From assembly GCA_002118135.1 (NCBI GenBank), contig BDIU01000076.1, positions 1 through 64,000 of the forward strand: a DNA stretch of 64,000 bases, given 5' to 3'. Both the position numbers and the translations under genes were made by a program. This DNA is from Trebouxia sp. TZW2008 (taxonomy: Eukaryota > Chlorophyta > Trebouxiophyceae > Trebouxiales > Trebouxiaceae). The notes below the pieces were generated by a model, which worked only from the letters and a program-made list of their open reading frames with translations, was not told the origin of the DNA and made no database searches. Below, one piece after another: positions 36,350 through 47,931 of the stretch (within the stretch, counting starts at the first letter, position 1; the number at the start of each line of letters is the position of its first letter).

Positions 36350-37110
36350 TGCTGTGTGCCCAGCTGCTCTGGCCGCTAGGATGAAGTGCTTGAGGATGAT
36401 GTTGAGATGAAGGTACGCCCGTTGAGCTTCTTCGAAGGTGATCTTGGTGTTGGTGTTGACTGCTAGGTCTGCTAGGTCTTCAGCAATGATCTCTAGCTCT
36501 GTGTTGATCTATTTGTAGGTGGGCAGGAATTCTCTAGCTGCTTTGGGCATGCTAGTATAGAGAACTCGATTGTGTGCAACAAGCTCCTCAGAAGTGCGTT
36601 ATCCTTTAGGCTGAACGTAGGCTTCGACGTCGCTTTCAGAATACCTTCTAGGGCTGCCTTGATCTCTGTAGGATTCATTCTTGTTCTGTGGCGTCGATCA
36701 GCTTAGTGATCAGATCAATAAGTTGGCTTTCTAGGCTGCAGAGCTCTTCTAAGCACCTCTTCTCTTCCTCCTTGATCTCCTTCAGCTGCCTGGTTGCCAG
36801 CTCTAGATGTTTTCGCATCAGCAGTACTCGTAACAACAGTTTTGAATCAAGCTAATGGCTAACAACGACACAATGAACATGACAATAATCGGGCCCAGGA
36901 TGGTGTTTAAATAGCCATTCTACTGTATCCAGGGAAACAACACATTGTCTAAAGTAAAACAGAAGTCCACGTCTCTGTATGCAAAAAAGGTCAAGGTTAT
37001 GCCATCCTGCCAGGATCTTGTCAAAACGCTGGGGAATTCAATAGGGTTTCTGGGCCAAGTTCTGCAAAAACTGTGTGCACCTTCTGTAGGATGTAACGGG
37101 GCGCATGAAA
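36350..37110 (-). pseudogene. Broken virus-like cluster of overlapping small ORFs
   Basis: On the minus strand an open stretch (about 37100-36923) ends at an in-frame stop. The same frame continues with a hydrophobic, membrane-anchor-like segment (GPIIVMFIVSLLAISLIQ) and a short Cys tail ending at 36818-36820. The next ATG (36818) overlaps that stop as TGATG and opens a 47-aa charged, coiled-coil-like ORF (36818-36675). That overlaps the next ORF start as ATGA (36678-36493, 61 aa). Beyond it the coding signal continues in another frame to about 36350, broken by a nonsense codon and a frameshift. No introns are apparent. Compact overlapping ORFs after a membrane-anchored product resemble viral genomes, not this host's genes. 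No family is recognised. An integrated, decayed viral fragment is the inference. Confidence 0.4.
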
Positions 37111-37340
37111 AGGGTATGCTAGCTACGTGTCAGAGAGCCAATTAAGTTTGCCCTGTAACATAGGATCAGCGCCACACCACAATTGAATCAGCGCCTGAAG
37201 TCTGCATGCTCCGCATACAACCTCTGTAGCCACTGCGTACAGCTGTCTTGAGCTCTGCATGCAGAAACTCAAAACTTTGAACTTGAATGTATTATGTCAG
37301 AGTTTTGGGTTGTGTACAAGGGCAGCGCCGCAAGCGGCAC

Positions 37341-37377
37341 AAAAACAGGGGGTGCGCGTGTGTGTGACCCTGTTTTT
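37341..37377. repeat. Hairpin, 10-bp arms
   Basis: AAAAACAGGG (37341-37350) and CCCTGTTTTT (37368-37377) are perfect inverted arms around a GT-rich loop. Confidence 0.8.
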
Positions 37378-37403
37378 GCATGGTTTTGACCAGCTTTAGT
37401 CAC

Positions 37404-37507
37404 CTGTCCCACTGTACCACAGTCCCATTCACTCTCTTCTGAAACTCAGAGCTCTGAGTTATTTAGGATTCTCCACAAGCTCTGGGACATCTGGGACAGT
37501 GGGACAG
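37404..37507. repeat. Fold-back element with terminal and central palindromes
   Basis: CTGTCCCACTGT (37404-37415) and ACAGTGGGACAG (37496-37507) are perfect terminal inverted repeats. The centre holds a perfect 18-bp palindrome AACTCAGAGCTCTGAGTT (37443-37460). It could be a tiny MITE or cruciform-forming site. Confidence 0.75.
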
Positions 37508-38413
37508 CCTGCGTTACACTACTGCACTCGGAATAGAAATAAGATGATAGTAGTGGAGCATAGGGTAATCACATGGACAGATGACTACCTGCTTTCAGAT
37601 AATTAAAGCCTACATGTGAAATCATAGTGTCTTACTCATGCTCTGCCTGCTTAGTCATGCACACGCCCTGACATAACCATGACATAACCCTGCAAATGCT
37701 TAATGACAGCAAATGGTCAGTGGTCAGTATTGTAGATATATATATGTGCATTGATGGTCGTTTTGTTATTGGCGAGGTTCGTTGGCCAGTTTGTGATAAG
37801 CCAGATTTGTGCTTTGTTGTGGGTCAACTGGCAAAAGCAAAAGGCAGCTTGACCGCATGCCAGAAACTGCAGTTGGCAGCACCGTACACATTGAATGTAT
37901 AGCAATTCAGTATCATTGGCTTTGGATTGGCTGCTTGCCAGTAGCTCCAAATGCAAGCATGTCATCAAGATTCGTTGATGCAGTGCACCATGTTGAGCAT
38001 GATACCCTGGGATGATACCCAGGCCTGTTTCAAGTAAAAGGTGGTCATTACAGCTGTCGTGAAGTCGTGCGTGATCCCTAAATTGCATCAAGCACAGCCT
38101 GCCAACAGAAGACAAAACGCTGATGGAATGTACAAAAGCAGATCAACATCAAACGAGACCAACCACATGTACAGTACGACACAGCAGAAAATCAACAAGC
38201 AATGGGGTGACCTCCTCAAAAAGAATGCCTGAATCTCCTGCCCCCAAAAATGGTTCTGACCAAAGCCTGCTGTGCAGAAACTGCTAAATAGTTTGATGCT
38301 GTGCGTACAGATGGAAAAACATGTCAAGCTGCGAATGACCCATCATCAACAATGACAAAACCGGGATGCAAAATCGAAAGTACATACAGAAATCAGATCC
38401 AATGCTTGATGCT

Positions 38414-41400
38414 CTAATCATCTGTGCTATCACCCTTGTCAAGGCTTTCAGACACAGAATCCCTGCTGCCAAAAATTGACTCCTGCCATTGAGCAATTTG
38501 CCTAACAGGGTCTGTTTTCAGGTCCCGTACATGCTTCTTTGTGACAATATCGACTGTCCCAAACCTATCTAGCATCCCGTCTTCATCTCCATCAAAGCTC
38601 CTGCTGCTGATGACTTTAGGGTTGTTGAGGCCCTTTGTCGACCCATCATCGCCCTTTGCCTTGCGAGTGACAGCATATGCAGCCAGAGGGTGTGTCGAAT
38701 CCGAAGGCAACTGCACACTGTCAATCTCATCCCTGATCACTTGCTTTGCTTTGGGTGTCAGCTCTTGCACATCTAGCGCCTCTGCTTGAGACTGCAACTC
38801 GGGCTTTTGAGGTCGTGTCTCAGTCTGTGCATGCGCCTGTAACTGTGACCCCTTTTCAGCGTCAACATCAGCAGTGTCAGCATTATTGCTTTGGCTACGC
38901 TTGCTAGTGCTTTTGCGTCCGCCAGTGCTCTTCCTCCCTCCAGTTGACTTTGCCTTTGTTTTGCCAGAAGCAGCCTCTTCAGGCAAGCTTGACGCTTTCA
39001 GCTTGACGGTTTTCCCCTTTTGGGCTGGCTCTTGGGAAGGGCTGGTTGAAGACGCAGCAGACCTCTTCTTCTTGGTGGCTGAGAGTTTCACCGTTCTGCC
39101 CTTCTGCTCTTCTTCAGGCTCCTCAGGCAGGGCAGGGCTCTTGGCAGCCTGTGAAGGGCGCCTTGACCGCACAAGTCCCGCTGGCAATGGCCTTTGTGTA
39201 TCATTGCTGTCAACATGCTGCTGATGCTTTTGCACAGCAAGTTGCTGCAGCAAAACAGAACAAGGGTTGAGAGACAAGGAGCGGATCCTGTCATTCCATG
39301 CAGTGTAGGTTTATTCAGTCGTTGAGTTGGTCAAGTAGCTGGCTGACCAGTCAGTTAGCTATCTAGTCAGGCAGGCAGGCATCGAGTCAGTCAATCAAAT
39401 GACCAATCAGTCAGTCAGCCATCAAGTTAGGCGTGCAGGCATTCAGTCGATTACTCAGGCCGCCGCTGTACCTTCTGCGTCACGCTTGCATCCGGAGCAA
39501 AGCCCCCAAGTGCAGTGATAGCGCAGCCGCTACTGTTATTGACGTGCAGGGGCAACAAGTGTAAAGAAGAAACAAGTTTGCAGTTCATTTTGCCAAAGAC
39601 AGTGTGCGCATCTTCGCGCAAGTGCTACGATGGCTTTTGTTCACACAACATCCAGCAGCAGCTGTACACACGAGCAGGGTTGCATGAGCATGCAGCGTCT
39701 CAACACTGGATTCCGCACGCTTGATACAACATCCCCAGCAAATGCCCCACCTGTAGCCTGTCACGCAGTGAGAGTTTGCTTGACTGCCCTAAGCTAGGTG
39801 CCGCCGTCGCTGCTGTCGATGTTGCTGCTGACGCTGATGCCGCCGCTGCTTTCTTATCTGGTTTCTCTGGCCGATCAGGTTTGAGAGTCTTTGCTGCCAT
39901 TTGCTGTCCAAAGTCGGGGACTGCAGCGTCTACTGTTGGCAATTCTATTGCATCAGATGACTTCAACAGCTTGGGCACGGCAGCCGCTTGTGATGAAGTC
40001 TGTGCTGATTCAGATTTGCCATCGTTTGTCTCAGCCTCTTCTTCTCCTCTTGTTCCTGCACAAAGAATCAGCATCCTCTGAAGTCACGTGTGCTTTCAAA
40101 CCAGGAGGTGCAATGAGTCACATGTGAACCCCCACTCCACACTGTACAGTAAACTCGCTTTGTAACGACTGCTTTGGTTACCCAAAAAAATGTCCTTACA
40201 TCGAGTTGTCCTTACTCAGAGGGACCGCTGCAGTCACAAAGCATTGATTGGGTACCAACGGCGTTGTCCTTACATCAAGATTGTCCTCACATTGAGTTAC
40301 CTTTTACAAAGAGAATTTACTGTAGTTCCCATTGATTGATTGACTGTTGATTGGTAAATCAGCTACTGCTGCATTATGAGCCACATCTGCTGCAAGCGTG
40401 CGGTGGTTGAGCTGCCAATTTGCGTGTGTTGGCTGTGCTTGCAAGCCACAAGCAACAGTACTTCAGGGCTGCTTCCTGGAATTGACCAGGTTCTCTGGAA
40501 TTTTGACAAGACCGCCATTGCATTGTGCACACACGCTCTGGCAATGGAAGAGGAGCTCTGTGTACCTTTGTTGATTACCTCTTTGGTACCTTTACCCTGA
40601 CAAACGCAAGTACAGGTAAGTGCAGGGTGAGTGCAGGGTGTGCACCTTTGTTGAGAATCTTCTCAACCCAGCTGCGTCCTGACTTGGTGTTGGGCACCTT
40701 TTTTAGCAGCTCCTTCAGGCGTTGATAGTCTGGGCGCTTGGCTTCCACTCCCAGCAGCAGCCAACCTTTACCATTTGGCCAAGTGTAGTGCACCTAGCAC
40801 AAACACCTAGTGTCAGAGATGCTGTTGGGCACTCCTTGTATAAGCTCCTTCAGGCACTGACAGTTTGGGCGATTGGCTTCCACTCTCAGCAGCAGCCAAC
40901 ATTTGCCGTTTGGCCAGGTGTAGTGCACCTAGCACAAACACCAAATGTCAGAGGTGCTGTTGGGCACTCCTTGTATAAGCTCCTTCAGGCACTGACAATC
41001 TGGGCGCCTGGCTTTCACTCTCAGCAACAGTCAGCCCTTGCTATTTGGCCAGGTGCCATGGACATATCAGAGCAGACAGCGCCGTACTTGATTAGCAGCT
41101 GTCCACCACAGGCATAGTGCGCCTGTCAAGGCGTGCGCTGCACTGTGTTGCTGCTGTGTCTGCAAACAGCATGCATGGCTGTTCATAGCTTTCAAGGTGT
41201 CTCAACAACCAACAGCATCCAGCCTTTGCCATTTGGCCACAGGAACTGCACCAAGCGCATAACTACAGCTTTTGACTGCGTGTTCTTCTGCTGTATCAAC
41301 TGCAAGATTCATTTGAGCTGGAAAGTGCCAGCAAGCGCTTGACATGCAACAATGCAAAGCTTTTCCGCACCTGCCAGTGGCCTGGGTAGCACTTGAGCAG

Positions 41401-44400
41401 CCGGATGTCGTCACCAGACAAGTTGATCCTTTCCAGGCAGTACACATCCTGAAGGCCTTGAAGAAACTTGTCTGCATCAGACTTGCCTTGCCCAAACCTG
41501 CATGCAGGGTGGAAGTCAGCACGACCATCAACCAATGCATTGTCAGAAGATGTCAGCAGTAGACAAGTTGATCCTCTCCAGGCAGTACATGTCCTGGAGG
41601 CCTTGAAGAAAGTTATCTGCACCAGACACTCCTTGCCCAAACCTGCATGCAGGGTGGAAGTCAGCACGATCATCAACCAATGCATTGTCAGAAGATGTCA
41701 GCAATAGACAAGTTGATCCTTTCCAGGCAGTACACATCCTGAAGGCCTTGAAGAAACTTGTCTGCATCAGACTTGCCTTGCCCAAACCTGCATGCAGGGT
41801 GGAAGTCAGCACGACCATCAACCAATGCATTGTCAGAAGATGTCAGCAGTAGACAAGTTGATCCTCTCCAGGCAGTACATGTCCTGGAGGCCTTGAAGAA
41901 AGTTATCTGCGCCAGACACTCCTTGCCCAAACCTGCATGCAGGGTGGAAGTCAGCACGATCATCAATTAATGCATTGTCAGAAGATGTCAGCAATAGACA
42001 AGTTGATCCTCTCCAGGCAGTACATGTCCTGGAGGCCTTGAAGAAAGTTATCTGCGCCAGACACTCCTTGCCCAAACCTGCATGCAGGGTGGAAGTCAGC
42101 ACGATCATCAACCAACGCATTGTCAGAAGATGTCAGCAGTAGACAAGTTGATCCTCTCCAGGCAGTACACGTCCTGGAGGCCTTGAAGAAAGTTATCTGC
42201 GCCAGACACTCATTGCCCAAACCTGCATGCAAGCGAAGGGACTCAGCATCAACAAATGCATCAAAAAATGCATCAACAAAGGCCTGTTGTTCCAATGATC
42301 AAACATGCATTGCCAAGCACAAGCAATCAGTCCTTTGCCCACAGTCACATGCAACCTGATCAGCATGTTAGCACGCAAATAGTGTAGCATGATGCTAAAC
42401 TTGGCCCAAAGCATATAGCTAAACAAGGCATGACGCATTCTGGTTGGGCACAATCTGATTGCCAGTCTGCAAATGGGAGACTAGCCAATAGCATACACAG
42501 GAACATGGAACCACTGACCCAAAGTCAGACACAATCTGGCCGCCAGTCTGCCACTGGGGGTTGATCACAAGCATTGGTCGCTGGGGCCCCTTGACCTTAG
42601 CCAGGTTGCGCACTCGGGTCAGGCTGTCAGCTGTTGGGAACATGACGGCAGCCAATCTCTCGTTCTGCCAAGCACCCACACAATCTGACTCATCCAACCA
42701 CTCAGCGCTCATGCGCCCCTGCACACAAAGTCTGTTGTCGGCTTTCTGAGTCTGTTGAAAATTGTTCAAGAAACCGTTGACTTGCCGCTGAAAGACAGCG
42801 GGTTTTGCTAACAAGTGCTTGGAAACAGTTTGCAAGGGTTCTGTTGCTTTAGCTGCTGTGATCAAGCAATCAACAAGCTGATAGGCAGCAAAGCATGCTT
42901 GAGTGAGACAATTGGGAAGGTGAGAGGCCGCTCAACACATGTCCAAAGATGACATCTGCTGCTTGGCAGCTGTTGTTGAGCGCCCTACCAGCTAAGGGGC
43001 AGGTCAACAAGTCCTGCTGCTTGACCTGATCCCGGGAGAAGTGTAGCACGCTGGCTGGCAGCAAAGCGCGCACCTGAAAGGCTTCCTGCTGCTTCAGCTG
43101 TTTCAGCAAAGGCTCAATGAGTTTAGGCACTGCGAACTGAGCCTGTTGCCGAATGCCTCCTGGCCAACTGCCCTGCCCTGAGCTCTCGCCTACTTGAGGC
43201 AGCATCAGTTCTAATTTCTGCCGCCGCACTCCTGCTTCATGCGCCCTCATCACTGCAGCTACGGCCTGCATGCACAGACAGACAGATGGATTTTGTTCTG
43301 CGCCTGACAGTGTCATGTCTGCTTTTGAATACTGGCAATTACGTCATCTTTGGTTGAGGACGATCATGCAACATCACTCTAGCTTTTGCTGCCGCACTCC
43401 TGCTCCATGCACCCTCAGCACTGCAGCTACGGCCTGCAAGCTCAGTCAGATGAACACATGTTGTTCTGCTCAAGGTGCTGTGCAATGCAGAGCAGCAGTT
43501 GAGCTTAGGTTGAGGGTTGAGGGTTGATGGGACAGAATTCCAACAACGATCGTGACATCTTGATGCTCATGGACACAATCAAAAAAAGGTATGTCTTGTT
43601 GACAGCATCATTTGCCTATCTGTACAGGAATGCGAAAGGCAGAAATTGGGTTAGCCCTGCCACAAAGCTTATGCTCTTCCCATCCTGGAACCCCCTCAAG
43701 GTGGTTACCTTCCAATTTTCCTTGCACAAAATGTCTTTGCACAGGCAAGCAAAAGGCAGGGAGTGCACGCAAGCAAACAACATCAACAGCTGATTCACAG
43801 CGTCTATCTGCACAGGCATGCCAAAGGCAGGCACTGTGTTGGCCCTCAATGTGGTTTCCATCCAATATCCCTTCCACAAATCATTTCAACACAGGCGCGC
43901 AGAAGGCACAAAGCATACAACAGCGAACAGAAACTTACCTGACTCACAGCGTCGTCTATCTGCACAGGCATGCCAAAGGCGGGCACTGTAGTGGCCCTCA
44001 CCAGTTTCCTTCCAATATCCCTTCCACAAATCAATTGAACACAGGCATGCAGAAGGCAGAAAGCGTACAACGGCAAACAGAATCTCACCTGATTCACAGC
44101 GTCATCTATCTGCACAGGCATGCCAAAGGCGGGCACTGTGTTGGCCCTCAATGTCGTTTCCATCCAACATCCCTTCCACAAAAAATAACACAGGCATGCA
44201 GAAGGCAGAAAGCGTAGAACAGCAAACAGAAACTCACCTGATTTACAGCGTCGTCTATCTGCACAGGCATGCCAAAGGCGGGCACAGTATTCAGCCTGCC
44301 GCGTAGCTTATGCTCTTCCACTCCTGGAAGCCCCTTGATGTGATTCCCTTCCAATATCCCTTCCACAAATTCCCTGTGCTTGGCACGTTCCAATTTGTTC

Positions 44401-47020
44401 AGCTGAGGACAGCTTGCGCGGTAATGGCCCTCCTTGCCGCAATACGTGCACACTTTGACCTTCGGCTCTCTGGGCTGCACATGACACACGAAAGCCATGA
44501 GTATAATCCAAAACCCAGTGCACAGTATCTCTATACTTGGCAACATTTTGACTTGAGCAGCTGAGGGCACTTTCCGCAATAGTGGATCTCCTTGCTGCAA
44601 TATGTACCGTAACTTCTTGATATAAGGACACTCGATATAAGGACGTTCTCGAAGTAAGGACAATGCAACTGGGAACCAAGCGCTGCATTCTGACTACAGT
44701 GGTCCCTCTGAGTAAGGACAATTTGATGTAAGGACAAATTTCTTGGTACCCAAAGCAGTCGTTACAAAGAGAGTTTACTGTACAGAGTTTGACCTTTGGC
44801 TCTCTGGGCTGCACATGACACACAAAACTGTTGGCCAAAACAGTAAATGAGGACAAAGCTGATGAAGACATGAATGCAGAACCTCTCAATGTGTGACGCA
44901 TTGCAGTTGTTCAGGCGAGGGCAGTATGAGCTGTGATGGCCCTCCTTGCCATTACATCCACAGACTTTGACCTTTGGCTCTCTCAGCTGCAAGCAAAGCA
45001 CAGAAACAATCACCAGCATGATGACTGTAAGTGACTAATTGCTGCATGCAAATTGCCTCATACAGATGCAAAAATCTTCTGGTTGCATGCCCTGCCTGAC
45101 CACAGATTGAACACTTAGTAAAGCCATGTTGCCTGTTTTCAGATTACTACATGCACATTGCCTCAAAGGAATGCAAATCCTTACCACTAATGGGCAATTT
45201 CTTGAAATGTGCCCTGGCTCGCCACAGACTCCACACACCCTGATGGCTTCCCTCATCTTCCTGTAAGCACACAAAGAAGATGAGCAAAAGCTTTGGAGAA
45301 GAGGAGTGCCAAACGCTTCAAAGAAGAAGACAAGCGTATGCTTGATGATTAAGTGAAGGATGGAGTTTGAGCAAGCAGCTTGTCATGGCTTCTCCCGGCT
45401 TTTTGCAACCACATGTAGAACATGACCATATGCTTCTGATGAAGAAGAGGAGGAGCACATATTCGTCCAAGCAAGACATCAACATGAGCAACAACTTCCG
45501 ACAAGCACATGAAGGATGCAAGAGCATGCGATGAAAAGGGGACGGGAATTTGTGTTGGCATTGCAGCAAACCCTGATGCACAATTCTTTCTTCACCTAAA
45601 GTGACACCCCCATGACTAGGAAATCATCTTACCGTTTGGCCTCTTCAGTATGAGTGTAGCCCATTACTGACTCTCTGATTTTGGCCTTTTCAGCTTCTGT
45701 TGTTACCCGCTGTCCAGGTTTTCGGCCCATCCCAGAGCCAGGACCCGTCTTGGGTTTGGGGGGCGCATCAGATGATGCTGGAGCAGATGCTGCAGACTTG
45801 CGTTTCCCTTTGCGGGCGGCAGTGCTAGCTGCAGCTTTGGTAGAGGGCGATATTGGACCGCCATCTGTGTTGACTCTTGCCTTATTGCACATAGGGCAAG
45901 GCTGCAGCTTCTGCAAGGATGACAAACCTAAGCTGTGAGGCAGAAGTCAGTATTTGTGTATGGGGATGGGCGATCGCTGCTGCAATCTGTGCAAAAGACT
46001 GTTCTGACTGTTGAAGAAGCTGCTCCGCCGCATCAGTCACACTGCAGCGCTGCAATCATGCAGGTGGAAGTGACATGATGACCTTAACAAAGTCTCAGGT
46101 ACCAGCAATGTGTGCAGAAAACTGTGCAGACCAGTCCTTGGACAATGTGATTTGGCTGCCACCACTACTGCCAAAGTCGGTTGTATCAGACTCGACTTTA
46201 GGAGCCTAATATGCAAACAGTTGCGCCAGAAAAAATGCAAGGCGATTGCACAGAAGGGCATGTATCAGAGACCACTTTGGAAGCCTGTTTGCGCTCATAT
46301 GCAACACAGCTGTGCCATTCACAATGCAATGTGATTGCACAGAAGCGCACACACCTCCTCTACAGTCAGAAAGCCTCGCCCTCCACAAGATCTGCAACTT
46401 TTCACGTCATTCTGCCCTTTTGAAGCAGACTCGTCCGCCACTGGCTGGAAGGGTCGCGCTGGCTGCTCTGAGTGCTGCCTTGGTATCAGAGGCGACCCCC
46501 TTGGTTTTGACTGCTGAGCAGCTTCAGATGTCTGTCTCTTTCCATCTGTTTCGACAGGGGTCGGTTGTGGTCTAGGAGGCAACCCGGTAGGCTGCTTCCT
46601 GCCAATGAGCCTGCGGAAAGCTGTGCCTGGTTGTATGCTAGCTCTCACACGGAGTCTATGCCTGTGCTGGCCAAAAGCCTGCTGTCCTGCTGGGAGTCTG
46701 TGAGGCCTCAACAGAAAGCAGCTGAGGGCCTTGTGGCCTAGGAAAGAGGGCCCTGAGGAGCTTGTTGCTTCCGCTGAGCACCTGAGACTGCTTGTGAGAC
46801 TGCTTCTCGCTGTTGCAGAAAGAGTTGACCCGATCGAACACCTGTCAGGCCCGCAAGAGGTGAAGAACCGGTTGCGCTTGTTGCATAGGCTTGGTGCTTG
46901 AGACGGACGAATCAGCAGAACTCGGTGTGACCTCCTCAGCGAAGATTGATAGCGCGTGGCAGAGCCGAAGAGAGAGCGAGACTGGCACAACAAGCGTGGT
47001 TTGCTACAGGAATGCACCAT
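38414..47020 (-). CDS. Plastid-type DUF1995 protein with NUMOD3 and CCHC zinc knuckles (paralogue A)
   Basis: Exons: 47020-46355, 45910-45633, 45260-45185, 44474-44238, 43265-43074, 42718-42519, 41497-41371, 40793-40646, 40055-39751, 39244-38414; phases close, about 1,019 aa. Order: Ser/Arg-rich leader (likely plastid transit peptide), CRSCGGRGF plus PCPMC (a DnaJ-like CxxC pair over intron 1), NUMOD3-like GRKPGQRVTTEAEKAKIRES, knuckles CGVCGEPGHISRNC and CTYCGKEGHYRASC. DUF1995 follows: SWPGGIRQQ, VGAWQNERLAAVMFPTA, NPQWQTGGQIVSDFG, ERINLSGDDIRLLKCYPGHW, LLLGVEAKRPDYQRLKELL. The tail is Lys/Ser/Glu-rich and disordered (SLRDRLQ, then KSTGGRKSTGGRKST). Relatives include Arabidopsis LPA3 (photosystem II accumulation), so a plastid assembly role is inferred; knuckles suggest RNA binding. 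The leader frame stays open to another ATG at 47227. An extra knuckle block at 44986-44900 could be an additional exon. Confidence 0.8.
40145..40324. mobile_element. MITE with CAGTAAA TIRs and TA target duplication
   Basis: Starts TA-CAGTAAACTCGCTTTGTAA and ends as the inverse, AGAATTTACTG-TA, 180 bases, no coding capacity. Interior has repeated GTCCTTACATC motifs. Terminal sequence and TA flanks fit Tc1/mariner-pogo superfamily non-autonomous elements. It lies in an intron of the minus-strand DUF1995 gene, between exons 40793-40646 and 40055-39751. Confidence 0.75.
40826..41255 (-). repeat. Tandem partial copies of DUF1995 gene A exon 8
   Basis: The 5' part of exon 40793-40646 (encoding HYTWPNGKGWLLLGVEAKRP) with its acceptor recurs at a 135-base period (CTCCTTCAGGC at 40710, 40845 and 40980). 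A fourth remnant lies at about 41205-41255. Extra copies lack the exon's donor. Confidence 0.8.
41417..42235 (-). repeat. 145-bp tandem array, six units
   Basis: AGTTGATCCT occurs at 41421, 41566, 41711, 41856, 42001 and 42146, an exact 145-base period, with few substitutions. Each unit holds the 5' part of the DUF1995 core exon (FLQGLQDVYCLERINLS) and its acceptor. Only the 3'-most unit (on the minus strand) continues into SGDDIRLLKCYPGHWQ and a donor. 145 is not a multiple of three, so frame shifts between units. Confidence 0.92.
43380..43445 (-). repeat. Partial copy of DUF1995 gene A exon 5
   Basis: Matches 43213-43275, the 5' end of exon 43265-43074 and its acceptor (GCAGGCCGTAGCTGCAGTG). 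It lies upstream on the minus strand. The plus-strand paralogue has an equivalent partial copy at 50687-50779. Confidence 0.8.
43640..44235 (-). repeat. About 150-bp tandem copies of DUF1995 gene A exon 4 end
   Basis: CTGCACAGGCATGCCAAAGG starts at 43808, 43960 and 44110, with the real exon copy at 44259. Each repeats the 3' part of exon 44474-44238 with its donor, but lacks about 39 bases found in the exon and so is out of frame internally. A fifth, more diverged unit lies at 43640-43760. Confidence 0.85.
44603..44782. mobile_element. Second MITE copy, opposite orientation
   Basis: Ends GAGAGTTTACTG-TA at 44782. In reverse complement it matches the start and interior of the element at 40145-40324 (TAACGACTGCTTTGG, TTGTCCTTACTCAGAGGGACC-type core). 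The other end (about 44603) is diverged or truncated. It lies between zinc-knuckle blocks of the minus-strand DUF1995 gene. Confidence 0.7.
44785..44986 (-). repeat. Extra zinc-knuckle blocks (pseudo-exon or optional exon)
   Basis: 44986-44900 encodes REPKVKVCGCNGKEGHHSSY-C after a good acceptor but has no phase-0 donor. 44785-44822 is a shorter copy (QPREPKVKLC). Both duplicate the start of exon 44474-44238. Confidence 0.6.
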
Positions 47021-47931
47021 GCGCGAAGAGCATGCAGCGTCACAGCCGCTGACGCACTTGGCGAATGCCGCTCTCTTCTGCTGGCAACTCCTCAGTACAG
47101 CCTGACTGTCGGCAATGAGTCGAGCGCTGTCACCTGTGAAGCGAGCATGCAACCTCCAGCTTGAGTGGGATTGCCTTGAATGACTCATCACCCCTGAAGA
47201 TGTACCTGGCTGTACTACATGCTGCATCACTGCACCATGCTACATTGCTGAACGCCAGATGCTTCGCAACAACAAAAGCAAGCACTGATGCATGCCTGGT
47301 TCTGCTGAGCACAGGGCCAAAACTTGCTGACAGTCTCTGAGTCACAAGCATGCCATGCCGCGCCGTCTTGAGTGACTTCAGACACTGCAACTGAGTTGGA
47401 CGGTCAACAAGCTTGACACTTGAAGTCATGTCAACAAGGCTGTGCGGAATCGTGTGACATAGTCAGCATGTGGCAGTGCAACACAGAATGTATTGTGCAT
47501 GCCTTGTGGGAATTGTGTTGAAAACATCCTCCGGCAGCAGCCAAGCTGGCCTTATGCCTGTTGTACTGTATAGCATCGTGAGGTCCAGCTCTCCTTACTT
47601 GTAGTGAACGGCACTTCAAGCAGCTCTTTCAGCAGCATTGTGGATTAGTTAATAGAGCACTGGCTTGTTACAACCACAGGGTGAGTCATCCAGTTAGCAG
47701 GGCAGCACTTCAAGGCAGGGCCGGCTCGGTTTGCGCTGCTGCAAATGCACGGGCTTCGTCGGTCAGTCTGAGCTGAGTGTCCAGCAGGCTTGCGACTTTC
47801 TGGTCAGAATCCGCTGCGAAACTTGCCTTCTTGTCGGACATCTCTCTGCCTGCGTCAAGGCCTGCGGCCACTGCTTATCTCCTTGCCGTACACAAACTGC
47901 CTGGGCCGGGATCTACTCTGCTTCACTGTAA
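47021..47931. promoter_or_regulatory. Head-to-head region between DUF1995 paralogues
   Basis: About 0.9 kb between the two diverging coding regions, so a shared bidirectional promoter is likely. The 5' exon of the plus-strand gene should also lie here, because its first recognised exon has no ATG. No TATA box was assigned. Confidence 0.45.

Noticed and set aside
41417..42235. CRISPR-like array
   Set aside because: Units are directly adjacent 145-bp tandem copies of an exon segment with no unique spacers, in a eukaryotic gene.
41202..42295. Series of overlapping 80-112 aa ORFs with nearly identical sequence
   Set aside because: They come from the 145-bp repeat units; frame shifts by one base per unit, so they are not separate genes.
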